From NCBI RefSeq assembly GCF_900231165.1, contig NZ_LT960614.1, positions 2,292,550 to 2,356,549 of the forward strand: DNA of 64,000 nt. The letters run 5' to 3'. Shown here piece by piece: positions 16,886 through 25,242 of this stretch (the first letter of the stretch is position 1; the number at the start of each line of letters is the position of its first letter). The stretch comes from Hartmannibacter diazotrophicus (GTDB lineage Bacteria > Pseudomonadota > Alphaproteobacteria > Rhizobiales > Pleomorphomonadaceae). A program made the position numbers and the translations under genes. The notes under the pieces are model-generated. The model was not told where the DNA came from, searched no databases, and worked only from the letters and a program-made list of their open reading frames with translations.

Positions 16886-17866
16886 TTATTGACTGCGCCG
16901 CTTGCCGAGGACGCCGGCAAGCAGGATCACGAGGCCGAGGACCAGTTCGCCGGCATAGGGCGAGATGGCGCTGAAGCTCAGGCCGGAATAGATCGTCTGG
17001 ATGATGACGGCCGCGATCAGGACGCCGGCGGGACTTGCAAGACCGCCGGTGAGCGGCGTGCCGCCAATGACCGCTGTCGCGATTGCCTGCAATTCGACGC
17101 CGAAGCCGTCCGTCGGCAGGCCGGATCCGGTGCGCGCCAGAATGAGGACTGCGGCAAGGCCGGCGCAGGTGCCGCAGATGACATAGGCCAGCACCGTCAT
17201 CGTCTCGACCTTGATGCCGATGAGACGCGCCGCATCCGGGTCGCCGCCGATCATGAACAGGCGCCGGCCGACCAGCGTCTTTCGCAGCATGACGCCAACG
17301 AGCACGAAGGCCGCGAGCGTCATCAGGAAACTGTAGGGAAGGCGCATCAGGGCGCCGAAATTGAAGTCGAGAAGCTGCATCTGCGCGTCGCCCTCGACCA
17401 TGGTCACCTGGCCGCCGTTGCTGATCAGAAGCGCGATGGCCCGCGCGATGAGGAGGGTCGCGAGCGTTGCGACGACGGGCTGGATCCGCAGGCGGCCGAT
17501 CAGCAGGCCGTTGACGAGCCCGAACAGCGCTCCCGTCAGCGGCGCGGCGATGATGCCGGCAATGCCGAAGGTCGAGGTCGCAAGGGCCGCGACCACGCTG
17601 GCAAGCGCCATGACCGCGCCGACGGAAATGTCGTAGCCCCGGATGACGATGACGCACATCTGGCCGAGCGCGAGGAGCGCCAGCGGGCCGGACTGGCCGA
17701 GGATGTTCATCGCGTTGCCGAGGCTGGCGAAATTGGGCAGTTGCAGGGCAAGGAGGCCGAAGACGGCGGCAAGGGCTGCCAGGCCGGCCAGCGGTTTCTT
17801 CAACGGTCCGAGCGAGAGGCGCGAGCGTTCCATGAGGCGGCCTGGTTCGAGCGTGATCATCGTCAT
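16886..17866 (-). CDS. Ribose-type ABC transporter permease 2
   Basis: 326 residues, RbsC-like integral membrane permease with eight to ten hydrophobic segments. Family blocks include LALGQMCVIVIRGYDISVGAV and the later TAVIGGTPLTGGLASPAGVL. It overlaps the other permease gene by 4 bp (ATGA at 17863-17866) and is followed 71 bp later by the binding-protein gene. Two different permeases suggest a heterodimeric channel rather than the RbsC homodimer. Confidence 0.93.
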   Translation of the reverse strand: MTMITLEPGRLMERSRLSLGPLKKPLAGLAALAAVFGLLALQLPNFASLGNAMNILGQSGPLALLALGQMCVIVIRGYDISVGAVMALASVVAALATSTFGIAGIIAAPLTGALFGLVNGLLIGRLRIQPVVATLATLLIARAIALLISNGGQVTMVEGDAQMQLLDFNFGALMRLPYSFLMTLAAFVLVGVMLRKTLVGRRLFMIGGDPDAARLIGIKVETMTVLAYVICGTCAGLAAVLILARTGSGLPTDGFGVELQAIATAVIGGTPLTGGLASPAGVLIAAVIIQTIYSGLSFSAISPYAGELVLGLVILLAGVLGKRRSQ

Positions 17867-18855
17867 GGCTTGGCAGTCTCCGTCCGGATGCGGGCGGCGG
17901 CGGAAAGCCGTTTCAGGGAGGCGAGCGCCGGTCCTGACGCGGCAACGGCCATCGCAATGCCAAGGGTCGCAAGCTGTGCTGCGGCCGGCAGGTTGAGCAG
18001 AACGATCGCGTTGTTGATCATGGCGATGATCAGCACGCCCCAGAGCACCTGGACGGCCGATCCGCGCCCTCCGGCAAGCGAAATGCCGCCGATTGCGCAG
18101 GCCGCGATGCTCTCGAAGGGCAGGTTCGGCATCAGGTTCGGCTGGCCGGACGCGACGCGCGACGTCAGGATGAGGCCAGCAAGCGCCACGAAGCAGCCCG
18201 CGATCGCATAGCCGGTCAGCATGGTGCGGCGAACGGGGAGGCCGGCAAGGCGCGCGGCCTCCGGGTTCGAGCCGATGAGTCTCAGACGCCGGCCGAGCGA
18301 TGTCTTCGCCAGGAGGACATGAAGGGCGATGAGCGCGACGGCCGCGATCAGGATCGGCACGGGGATGCCGTAGACGATGCCGCGTCCGAGAAAATAGACG
18401 TCCTCGGAAACGCTGGCCTCGACCGGCAGACCGCCCACCGCGATGGAGGCCGTGCTGTGAAGCAGCATCAGCATGCCGAGCGTGGCAAGGAACGGCGGCA
18501 GTCCGGCATAGGCGATCAGTAGCCCGTTGAGCCCGCCGGTGGCGATCATGGTTGCGGCACCCGCTGCGAAGGCCAGCGGCACCGGCACAATCTGCATCGC
18601 GAGCACCGTCATGACGCTGCCGAAGGCGACCGAGGAGCCGACCGAGAAATCGATGCCGGCCATGATGATGACCAGCGCCTGCCCGGAAGCGGCAAGCGCA
18701 AGGATCGAGGACACCCGGAGGACGTTGGAAAGGTTCGACAGCTCAAGGAAATGCGGCACGAAGAGCGCGCAGCCGGCAAAGAGGACGATCGCCGCCACCA
18801 GCGATGCCTGGGAAGCATCCTGCGAGGTCATGCGGGTAAGGAAGCGCTCGATCAT
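17863..18855 (-). CDS. Ribose-type ABC transporter permease 1
   Basis: 330 residues, RbsC-like permease. Blocks such as ALVIIMAGIDFSVGSSVAFG and the late IAACAIGGISLAGGRGSAVQ are the family signature. It overlaps the ATPase gene upstream and the second permease downstream by 4 bp each, so the three are translationally coupled. Confidence 0.93.
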   Translation of the reverse strand: MIERFLTRMTSQDASQASLVAAIVLFAGCALFVPHFLELSNLSNVLRVSSILALAASGQALVIIMAGIDFSVGSSVAFGSVMTVLAMQIVPVPLAFAAGAATMIATGGLNGLLIAYAGLPPFLATLGMLMLLHSTASIAVGGLPVEASVSEDVYFLGRGIVYGIPVPILIAAVALIALHVLLAKTSLGRRLRLIGSNPEAARLAGLPVRRTMLTGYAIAGCFVALAGLILTSRVASGQPNLMPNLPFESIAACAIGGISLAGGRGSAVQVLWGVLIIAMINNAIVLLNLPAAAQLATLGIAMAVAASGPALASLKRLSAAARIRTETAKP

Positions 18856-20411
18856 CGGCTAGCCTCCACCATGGCCCGCGCCACCGTTTCCGGCGAGCTC
18901 CGCCCCGGCAACTCGGCCTGAACGCCGCCCGAGCGGCAGACCAGAATGCGATGGGAAAGGCTCGTCAGTTCCTCAAGGTCCGCCGTCATGAGGAGGATGG
19001 CCTTGCCTGAACCCGCAGCCTCGACAATCGCATCGTGGATGAGGTCGCGGGCGCCGACGTCCACACCGCGCGTCGGTTCGTTGAGGACGAGCAGGCGAAG
19101 ATCGGGCAGGCCCAGCGAACGGGCGAGCAGGACCTTCTGCTGGTTTCCGCCGGAAAAGCTCTCGATGGGCAGGTCCGGGGCGTGCGGCTTCAGCCGCAGG
19201 GCCTCGAAGAGGATATCGAACCTTGAACGTTCCGAGCGCGCATCCAGAAAACCGAAGCGGGAGAGGGATCTGAGAACCGATGCGGACGCATTGCCGAGCG
19301 CGCTGCTGCCGGGAAAAAGCCCCTCCGCGTGCCGGTCAGGCGGTACGTAGCCGATGCCGGACTGCGCGGCCGCGACACGGTCTCCGGCTTTGACGGCGCG
19401 GCCCTCAAGCAGGATGTCTCCGGCATGGATGTCGCGGGCGCCGGCCACGGCGGCGCTGATATTTTCCGCGCCCGCGCCGACCAGTCCGGTCAGCCCGACG
19501 ATCTCGCCGGCCCGGATGGAAAAGCTGCTGGCGGCCGACCGTGCCTCGGGCTTGAGCCCCGAGACTTCAAGGCGGATATCGCGGGTCTTGGGCAGTTCCT
19601 TTTCGGCGACGCTGAAGACATGGCCGACCATGGCGTCGACCATCTCGTCGACGCTCGTCTCGGCCAGCGGCTGGCCCTCGATCACGCTGACGCCGTCGCG
19701 CAGCACCGTCACATGATCCGCGATCCGCCGGATCTCTTCGGTCTTGTGGCTGATGTAGATGACGGCAACGCCGCTGCGGGCAAGGCCCTTCACCACCTGT
19801 TCAAGCCGCTCGGCATCGGGGCCGTTGAGGGCGGCGGTCGGCTCGTCGAGCACCAGCACCCGGCAGTCCCGGCAAAGCGCACGCGCGATCTCCAGCAGTT
19901 GGCGTTCGGCCAGACCCAGAGAGGAGACCGAAGCAGCCGGATCGACATGAAGACCGATCCGCTCAAGCGCCGAGCGGGCCTTGGCGATCAACGCAGGTGA
20001 CGGGTTCCAGAAGGTGCCCCTTGCCGAGATCTCGAAGCAGAGGAGGTTCTCCAGCACGGAGAGGTTCGGAAAGAGCGTCAGGTGCTGGTAGACCGGCACG
20101 ACACCCGCGGCGATGGCCTCGGCGACATCGCCGAAGAGATGCGGCTCGCCGTTCAGGAGGATGGTCCCGGCCGACGGTGTCGTCGCCCCGACCAGAAGCT
20201 TCACCAGCGTGCTCTTGCCGGCGCCGTTCTCGCCCATAAGGGCGTGGATCTTGCCGCGCTCGATGCGAATGTTGGCTCTTTCAAGCGCGGTCGTCGAGCC
20301 GTAGTGCTTGGCAAGCGCCCGTCCTTCCAGAACGAACGTGCTCGCTGGCACATGCATGGACGCTGCGCCGGACAGGTCAGGGCCCGCCGCCGATAGATGG
20401 GTGACTGTCAT
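18852..20411 (-). CDS. Ribose-type ABC transporter ATP-binding protein (RbsA/MglA-like)
   Basis: 519 residues with two tandem ABC domains, as in RbsA. The first has Walker A GENGAGKSTL, signature LGLAERQLLEIARAL and Walker B VLVLDEPTAALN. The second has the usual degenerate Walker A (VGAGAENISAAV), signature SFSGGNQQKVLLAR and LLVLNEPTRGVDVG. It energises uptake with the two permeases. It is first in a seven-gene operon ending with the amidase at 12717, and is divergent from a LysR gene 127 bp away. Confidence 0.95.
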   Translation of the reverse strand: MTVTHLSAAGPDLSGAASMHVPASTFVLEGRALAKHYGSTTALERANIRIERGKIHALMGENGAGKSTLVKLLVGATTPSAGTILLNGEPHLFGDVAEAIAAGVVPVYQHLTLFPNLSVLENLLCFEISARGTFWNPSPALIAKARSALERIGLHVDPAASVSSLGLAERQLLEIARALCRDCRVLVLDEPTAALNGPDAERLEQVVKGLARSGVAVIYISHKTEEIRRIADHVTVLRDGVSVIEGQPLAETSVDEMVDAMVGHVFSVAEKELPKTRDIRLEVSGLKPEARSAASSFSIRAGEIVGLTGLVGAGAENISAAVAGARDIHAGDILLEGRAVKAGDRVAAAQSGIGYVPPDRHAEGLFPGSSALGNASASVLRSLSRFGFLDARSERSRFDILFEALRLKPHAPDLPIESFSGGNQQKVLLARSLGLPDLRLLVLNEPTRGVDVGARDLIHDAIVEAAGSGKAILLMTADLEELTSLSHRILVCRSGGVQAELPGRSSPETVARAMVEASR

Positions 20412-20538
20412 TCATCAGTCCTGGCTGTGGTGTGTTCCCCGCCGCCTGATTGGCAGTCTGGTTATCTGAACTGATGCTACCCAAGGAGATCGGCTTGCCG
20501 CAAACAGGAAATTTTGCTCTTATAAATGACTTTTCGTT
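20412..20538. promoter_or_regulatory. Divergent promoter region, ABC-deacetylase operon / LysR gene
   Basis: The 127-bp gap between the ATPase (-) and LysR (+) starts must hold both promoters. Its right half is AT-rich and it contains the short dyads TTGC-CGCAA (about 20495-20503) and ATC-N6-GAT. A LysR site is expected here by layout; no element is strong enough to name. Confidence 0.5.
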
Positions 20539-21519
20539 ATGTATGAGAGCGCCGTGGGTCGCAAACTTCCCTCACTTAACGCCTTGAAAACATTCGAGTC
20601 TGCGGCCCGAAACCTCAGTTTTTCCGGGGCGGCTGCGGAATTGAACGTGACGCAGGCGGCCGTTTCCCGGCAAATAAAGCTGCTGGAGGAAGATCTGGGT
20701 GTGCAGTTGTTTCGCCGCCTGACGCGGGCGGTGCAACTGACCGAGGAGGGGATCTCGCTCTATCCGCCCTTGCGCGATGCGCTCGACCAGATCGAACTTG
20801 CCGCGGCGCGTGTGTGGAATTCGGGCGACAGCGGCTTGCTGACGATCTCTGTTCTGCCGACCTTTTCGGTCAAATGGCTGATGCCGAGGCTCCTCGGCTT
20901 TGCCGAGCAGTATCCCGGCGTCGAGATCCATCTGGTCAACTCCATCAAGCCGGTCGATTTCGACCGCGAGGACATCGACCTTGCCATCCGCGCCGGGTCG
21001 CTCGACCAGAACAGGCCGGATCAGCGTCGGCCGCGCATCGACCTGAACATGGTGAAAAGCTGGGAGGGCGTCTCAGCCGAGTTCCTGATGCCCGACGAAC
21101 TGGTCGCGGTCATGGCGCCCGGTTATCGCGATCCGGCGGCCGATCCGATCGACGAGCGGACACTGTCCGAGGTGACGCTGCTGCAGATGGCGACGCGTCC
21201 GAACGCCTGGCCCGACTTCTTCGAGGCGATGGGCTGGCGGGTGCCGGGCGGTCGCAGCGGCCCGTCATTCGGGCACTTCTTCCTCGCCCTTCAGGCGGCG
21301 ATCGAGGGGCGCGGGATCGCGCTCCTGCCGCAGGTTCTGGCGCTCGACGATCTGAGGGCAGGGCGGATCGTGCAGGCGCTGCCGGTTCGTGTCCGCAGCG
21401 CGGGCGACTATTATCTTCTCGGGCGATCCAGCCTCTGGGACCGCAAGAACGTCAAGCTGTTCCGGGATTGGCTGCTGACGGAGATCAGGCAGAGCGAGCC
21501 CTGGGCCACCGAGAAATAG
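20539..21519 (+). CDS. LysR-family transcriptional regulator, GcvA-like
   Basis: 326 residues. The opening RKLPSLNALKTFESAARN, then ELNVTQAAVSRQIKLLEEDL and LFRRLTRAVQLTEEG, is the GcvA-type subgroup. The effector domain follows from about residue 100 (LLTISVLPTFSVKWLMPRLL). It is divergent from the seven-gene ABC/aspartate dehydrogenase operon and so is its likely regulator. The ATG at 20539 is used; an in-frame GTG at 20551 is an alternative start. GcvA homologues usually sense amino acids or related metabolites, which fits the nitrogen theme of the operon. Confidence 0.92.
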   Translation: MYESAVGRKLPSLNALKTFESAARNLSFSGAAAELNVTQAAVSRQIKLLEEDLGVQLFRRLTRAVQLTEEGISLYPPLRDALDQIELAAARVWNSGDSGLLTISVLPTFSVKWLMPRLLGFAEQYPGVEIHLVNSIKPVDFDREDIDLAIRAGSLDQNRPDQRRPRIDLNMVKSWEGVSAEFLMPDELVAVMAPGYRDPAADPIDERTLSEVTLLQMATRPNAWPDFFEAMGWRVPGGRSGPSFGHFFLALQAAIEGRGIALLPQVLALDDLRAGRIVQALPVRVRSAGDYYLLGRSSLWDRKNVKLFRDWLLTEIRQSEPWATEK

Positions 21520-21622
21520 CCTGCCGATGAGGCCCGTCGTGACTGCTGAAGCGGCTTTGCAGTGTCGATGAACAGCCGGCACCGCCGCGGAGAATCCCCA
21601 CGGCGCCTTTCTCGTCCTCGGG

Positions 21623-22027
21623 TCAGCGACCGTAACGGACGAAGGCAAAGCGGCCCATGCCGGCCCCGACGGACTGCCGGGACCTGTCCTCCAGGGCAGT
21701 GATGGATTTTTGGGCGGCGCTGTCCGGCAGGCGCTCCGGCCCGCATTCCGACCGCGAAGAACTGGTCGAGGGGTTTGGCCGCGCGGCGTAGGCGCGTCGC
21801 GCCGAACCGCTCATGGCGAGCTGGCGTTTCAGGCGGCGGTTCTCGGCCTCCAGTCTGGAGACATGTTCAAGGCCCGCCGGCGTAACGCCTTCCAGCCGCT
21901 GCTTCCATCGATAGAAGGTGCGCACCGAGACATGCGCCGTTTCGCAGATGGTCTCGACAGGAATTCCGCGCCGGGCTTCATCCAGAAGAACCAGGATTTC
22001 GTCGTCGCTGAGATGTGGGCGTCGCAT
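21623..22027 (-). CDS. Orphan IS3 OrfA-like helix-turn-helix protein
   Basis: 134 residues from ATG 22027. Residues 1-70 match the HTH of IS3-family OrfA (LSDDEILVLLDEARRGIPVE, VSVRTFYRWKQRLEGV, then a RLEAENRRLKRQLA leucine-rich coil). The remaining 60 residues have no recognisable motif. There is no OrfB, no DDE catalytic domain and no terminal inverted repeat nearby, so it is not an active insertion sequence. It is either a decayed fragment or a domesticated DNA-binding protein. It is divergent from the urea/amide ABC operon, which would allow a regulatory role, but nothing proves it. Confidence 0.65.
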   Translation of the reverse strand: MRRPHLSDDEILVLLDEARRGIPVETICETAHVSVRTFYRWKQRLEGVTPAGLEHVSRLEAENRRLKRQLAMSGSARRAYAARPNPSTSSSRSECGPERLPDSAAQKSITALEDRSRQSVGAGMGRFAFVRYGR

Positions 22028-22336
22028 GGGGGCACTCGCAGGATTGAAACGGGACTGCTTGCCGGCCCGCACTGCGTGCCGCCGGTTGCGGCCGGGGCGC
22101 GCATTTGAGGGTCGACATGGGACACCTTGCTACAAGCAATTTTCATGCCTATCGTCGCCTCGCGGAGGTCGCCGGGCAGGGCGGGCCGTGGCAATTCGGC
22201 ATTCTGACAAATGTGACGTTTTGGGCAAAGGCTGCTCAAAAGTCGCGCACTTGCGGGGTGTGTTGATGGTTATTTGGATTTGAATTCGCGATGGCGGCGC
22301 TGACAATGAGGTCAGTCTTAAACATGGAGTCGGGCG
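22028..22336. promoter_or_regulatory. Upstream region of the amide/urea ABC operon with an inverted repeat
   Basis: 309 bp between the HTH gene (-) and urtA-like gene (+). It contains TTTTGGGCA-5 nt-TGCTCAAAA (22219-22241), an inverted repeat with 8 of 9 matching pairs, about 95 bp before the start codon. This could be an operator. No TGGCAC-N5-TTGC sigma-54 box was found. Confidence 0.45.
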
Positions 22337-23575
22337 ATGAAAGATTTTAGCCGCCGTCAGGTCATCAAGACCGCTGCTCTTGCAGGTAGCAGTCTGGCAA
22401 TGCCTTCGCTGATCAAGTCCGCCTATGCTGCGGATACTGTAAAACTCGGGTGTTTGTTTTCATCGTCTGGTACGATGGCAAATAACGAGGGGCGTCTCAA
22501 CTATGTCGTCAAGATGGCGGCCGATGAAGTCAACGCTGCGGGCGGCGTCAACGGCAAGATGATCGAGATTCTGACGTCCGATCCGGCATCCGACTGGCCC
22601 CTTTATGCCCAGACTGCCAAGCAGATGCTGCAGCAGGAAAAGGTCGCGGCCCTCTTCGGCTGCTGGACCTCGGTCTCGCGCAAGTCCGTGCTGCCCGTCG
22701 TCGAGCAGAACAACGGCCTTCTCTTCTATCCGCTCCACTTCGAGGGCGACGAGAACTCCAAGAACGTCGTCTATCTCAATTCGCCGCCCGCCAGCTCCGT
22801 GCTGCCCGCCGTCGAATACCTGATGGGCGATGACGGCGTGTCGGCCAAGCGCTTCTTCATGCTCGGTTCCGACTATGTGTGGCCGCGCACGATCAACAAG
22901 CAGCTCAAGGGCTTCTTCAAGAGCAAGGGTGTCGAGGACAGCGCCTGGAAGGAGCAGTATGTGCCGCTCGGCTTCTCCAACTTCCAGACCCTCGTCAACG
23001 AGATCCGCGCCTTCGCGGATGAGGGCGGCGGCCAGCCGGTCGTGATCCTCACCGTCGTCGGCAACTCGATCCCCGACTTCTTCCGCGAGTTCATCAACCA
23101 GGGCATTCAGGCCACCGACGTGCCGGTGCTGGCGCTCGACGCGGTCGAGGCGGACCTTGAAGGTCTCGACACCGCGCCGCTCGTTGGCCACCTGAACTGC
23201 TGGGCCTACCTGCAGGCCGCCGCCGGTCCGGCCAACGAGACCTTCCTTGCCAGCTGGAAGGACTATGTCGGCAAGAACAACGTGCCCTTCGCGGCGGACG
23301 TCGCGATCGACCCGATGGTCTCCGCCTATGACGGCGTGCATCTCTGGGCTCAGGCGGCAGCCAAGGCCGGTTCCTTCGACGTGCCGGAAGTGACGGCCGC
23401 CTTCGACGGTCTCACCTTCGATTGCCCGTCGGGTTACAAGATCAAGATGACCGCCGAGAACAACTACGTCTGGCGCGGCGTCTTCATCGGCTCGGTCAAC
23501 GAAGCCCAGGGCTTCGACATTCTGTGGCAGTCGGACGATACGCCGAAGCCGGTTCCCTTCAGCCTCTACAGCTGA
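22337..23575 (+). CDS. urtA: Urea/short-chain amide ABC transporter substrate-binding protein (UrtA/FmdD-like)
   Basis: 412 residues. The N-terminus FSRRQVIKTAALAGSS ending KSAYA carries a twin-arginine-like export signal, so the protein is probably exported folded by Tat. The mature part is of the UrtA/FmdD branch of the Leu/Ile/Val-binding family: VKLGCLFSSSGTMANNEG, ALFGCWTSVSRKSVLPVV, FYPLHFEGDENS, FFMLGSDYVWPRT. It binds urea or short-chain amides in the periplasm. It heads an operon with two permeases, two ATPases and a formamidase, which favours formamide or acetamide as ligand. GGAG lies 8 nt before ATG 22337. Confidence 0.9.
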   Translation: MKDFSRRQVIKTAALAGSSLAMPSLIKSAYAADTVKLGCLFSSSGTMANNEGRLNYVVKMAADEVNAAGGVNGKMIEILTSDPASDWPLYAQTAKQMLQQEKVAALFGCWTSVSRKSVLPVVEQNNGLLFYPLHFEGDENSKNVVYLNSPPASSVLPAVEYLMGDDGVSAKRFFMLGSDYVWPRTINKQLKGFFKSKGVEDSAWKEQYVPLGFSNFQTLVNEIRAFADEGGGQPVVILTVVGNSIPDFFREFINQGIQATDVPVLALDAVEADLEGLDTAPLVGHLNCWAYLQAAAGPANETFLASWKDYVGKNNVPFAADVAIDPMVSAYDGVHLWAQAAAKAGSFDVPEVTAAFDGLTFDCPSGYKIKMTAENNYVWRGVFIGSVNEAQGFDILWQSDDTPKPVPFSLYS

Positions 23576-23595
23576 GCGGAAAACGAGTAGCGACT

Positions 23596-25242
23596 ATGGC
23601 AGCAGGCGTTCGGATCAGGTGGGCAATGAGGCAGTTCTGTCTTGGGCTGGTGCTTCTGTGCGCCTTCCTGATCCGGCCGGCTGCGGCCGAATTGATTGAT
23701 CGGGCCGCGATTGTTGCCGGGCTCTGCGGTAGCGCGAAGGATGCCGGGGCGATCGCCGAGACGCTTCTGGCATCCACCCCTACCGCCAGCGAGGACGATC
23801 TCGTCTTCGCCCGTAGGATGATCGACGCGGTGATGTCGAAGGATCTGCTCTGTGCCAAGTCCGGCGGGCAGACGGTCGTCTCCGACGGCACCGGGAAGGT
23901 GGATCCGGTTACCGGCGAGGCGGCAGAGGCCGATCCGAAGGCGAAGGCACCTGTCGTCAGCCTGAAGAACCGCGCCGCCTATGAATACCTGCAGTCGGCC
24001 CTGACAGTCCTTGTCGGGCAGAGTGACGAGGCGAAGCTGAAAAGCCTCGATCGTCTGGCCCGCAAGCCGGCCGGCCTGCCCGACGGCTATTTCGAGCGCG
24101 CCGCGGAACTGGCCGGAAATCCGGGAGTCGCCGCGCGGATCAACGACGTGCTGCAGCTGGCGGCCCTCAATTCGCCGGACGTCACCAAGCGCATTACCGC
24201 GATCGGACAGCTGGCGCATGCCGCCACGGGGCGGACGCTGAGCAAGCTGGAAGCCCTCCGCGACGATCCCGCCTATGCCGCCGACCCGGCCTTTGCCGCA
24301 GCCGTCGACAAGGCGGTCGCCGACGTCGGCCAGACCCTGTCCATCGGCAAGGCGCTGTCGACGCTCTACAATGGCCTGAGCTTTGCCAGCATCCTCTTCA
24401 TGGCCTCCATCGGGCTGGCAATCATCTTTGGCTTGATGGGTGTCATCAACCTCGCCCAGGGCGAGTTCATCATGATTGGCGCCTACATCACCTACTGCAC
24501 CCAGGAACTCCTGCGCGCGGTCATGCCGGGCCTGCTCGACTGGTATCTCTTCATCTCCATTCCCGCGGTCTTCATCATCACGGCGCTGATCGGGGTCGTC
24601 ATCGAGGCGACGATCATCCGCCACCTCTACCGGCGGCCGTTGATGAGCCTGCTCGCAACATGGGCGATCAGCCTGTTCCTGAGCAACCTCGTGCGTGTCA
24701 CCTTCGGCACCCAGAACCTGCAGATGGAAACGCCCTTCTACGTGACCGGCGGGTTTCCGGTCATCGGCGATTTCATCATGACCTGGAACCGGCTCTTTTC
24801 GATCGGCTTTGCCACGGTCACCCTGGCCGTGTCCTGGTACCTCATCCGCCGCACGGGCTTCGGGCTCGATCTTCGGGCGGTGACGCAGAACCGCGACATG
24901 GCCGGCTGCATCGGCATTGCCACGCGCCGGGTCGACCGGATGGCCTTCGGGCTTGGTTCGGGCCTTGCCGGACTTGCGGGTCTTGCGCTGTCGCCGATCT
25001 ACAACGTCAATCCGCAGATGGGCACGACCTTCATCATCGACAGCTTCATGGTCGTCGTGCTGGGCGGCGTCGGCTCCATCGTCGGAACTGTGATCGCGGC
25101 CCTCGGCATCGGGCAGATCAACGTGCTCATCGAGCCGATCTGGGGCGCGGTCGCCGCCAAGGTCATCGTTCTCGGTCTTATCATCCTCTTCCTGCAATGG
25201 CGCCCGGAAGGCCTCTTCGTGGTCGCGGGGCGGCGTAAATGA
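23596..25242 (+). CDS. urtB: Urea/amide ABC transporter permease (UrtB-like)
   Basis: 548 residues. A signal-like N-terminus (MRQFCLGLVLLCAFLIRPAAA) is followed by about 230 residues of extracytoplasmic, alpha-helical sequence and then a LivH-type permease from about residue 255 (FASILFMASIGLAIIFGLMG; NLAQGEFIMIGAYITY). This long N-terminal extension is typical of UrtB. The late motif SFMVVVLGGVGSIVGTVIAA is conserved in the family. ATG 23596 is used; in-frame ATG 23626 is possible. The stop overlaps the next start (ATGA at 25239). Confidence 0.93.
   Translation: MAAGVRIRWAMRQFCLGLVLLCAFLIRPAAAELIDRAAIVAGLCGSAKDAGAIAETLLASTPTASEDDLVFARRMIDAVMSKDLLCAKSGGQTVVSDGTGKVDPVTGEAAEADPKAKAPVVSLKNRAAYEYLQSALTVLVGQSDEAKLKSLDRLARKPAGLPDGYFERAAELAGNPGVAARINDVLQLAALNSPDVTKRITAIGQLAHAATGRTLSKLEALRDDPAYAADPAFAAAVDKAVADVGQTLSIGKALSTLYNGLSFASILFMASIGLAIIFGLMGVINLAQGEFIMIGAYITYCTQELLRAVMPGLLDWYLFISIPAVFIITALIGVVIEATIIRHLYRRPLMSLLATWAISLFLSNLVRVTFGTQNLQMETPFYVTGGFPVIGDFIMTWNRLFSIGFATVTLAVSWYLIRRTGFGLDLRAVTQNRDMAGCIGIATRRVDRMAFGLGSGLAGLAGLALSPIYNVNPQMGTTFIIDSFMVVVLGGVGSIVGTVIAALGIGQINVLIEPIWGAVAAKVIVLGLIILFLQWRPEGLFVVAGRRK

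Noticed and set aside
21623-22072. Active insertion sequence
   Set aside because: Only an OrfA-like HTH is present. There is no OrfB, DDE motif, terminal inverted repeat or target duplication nearby.
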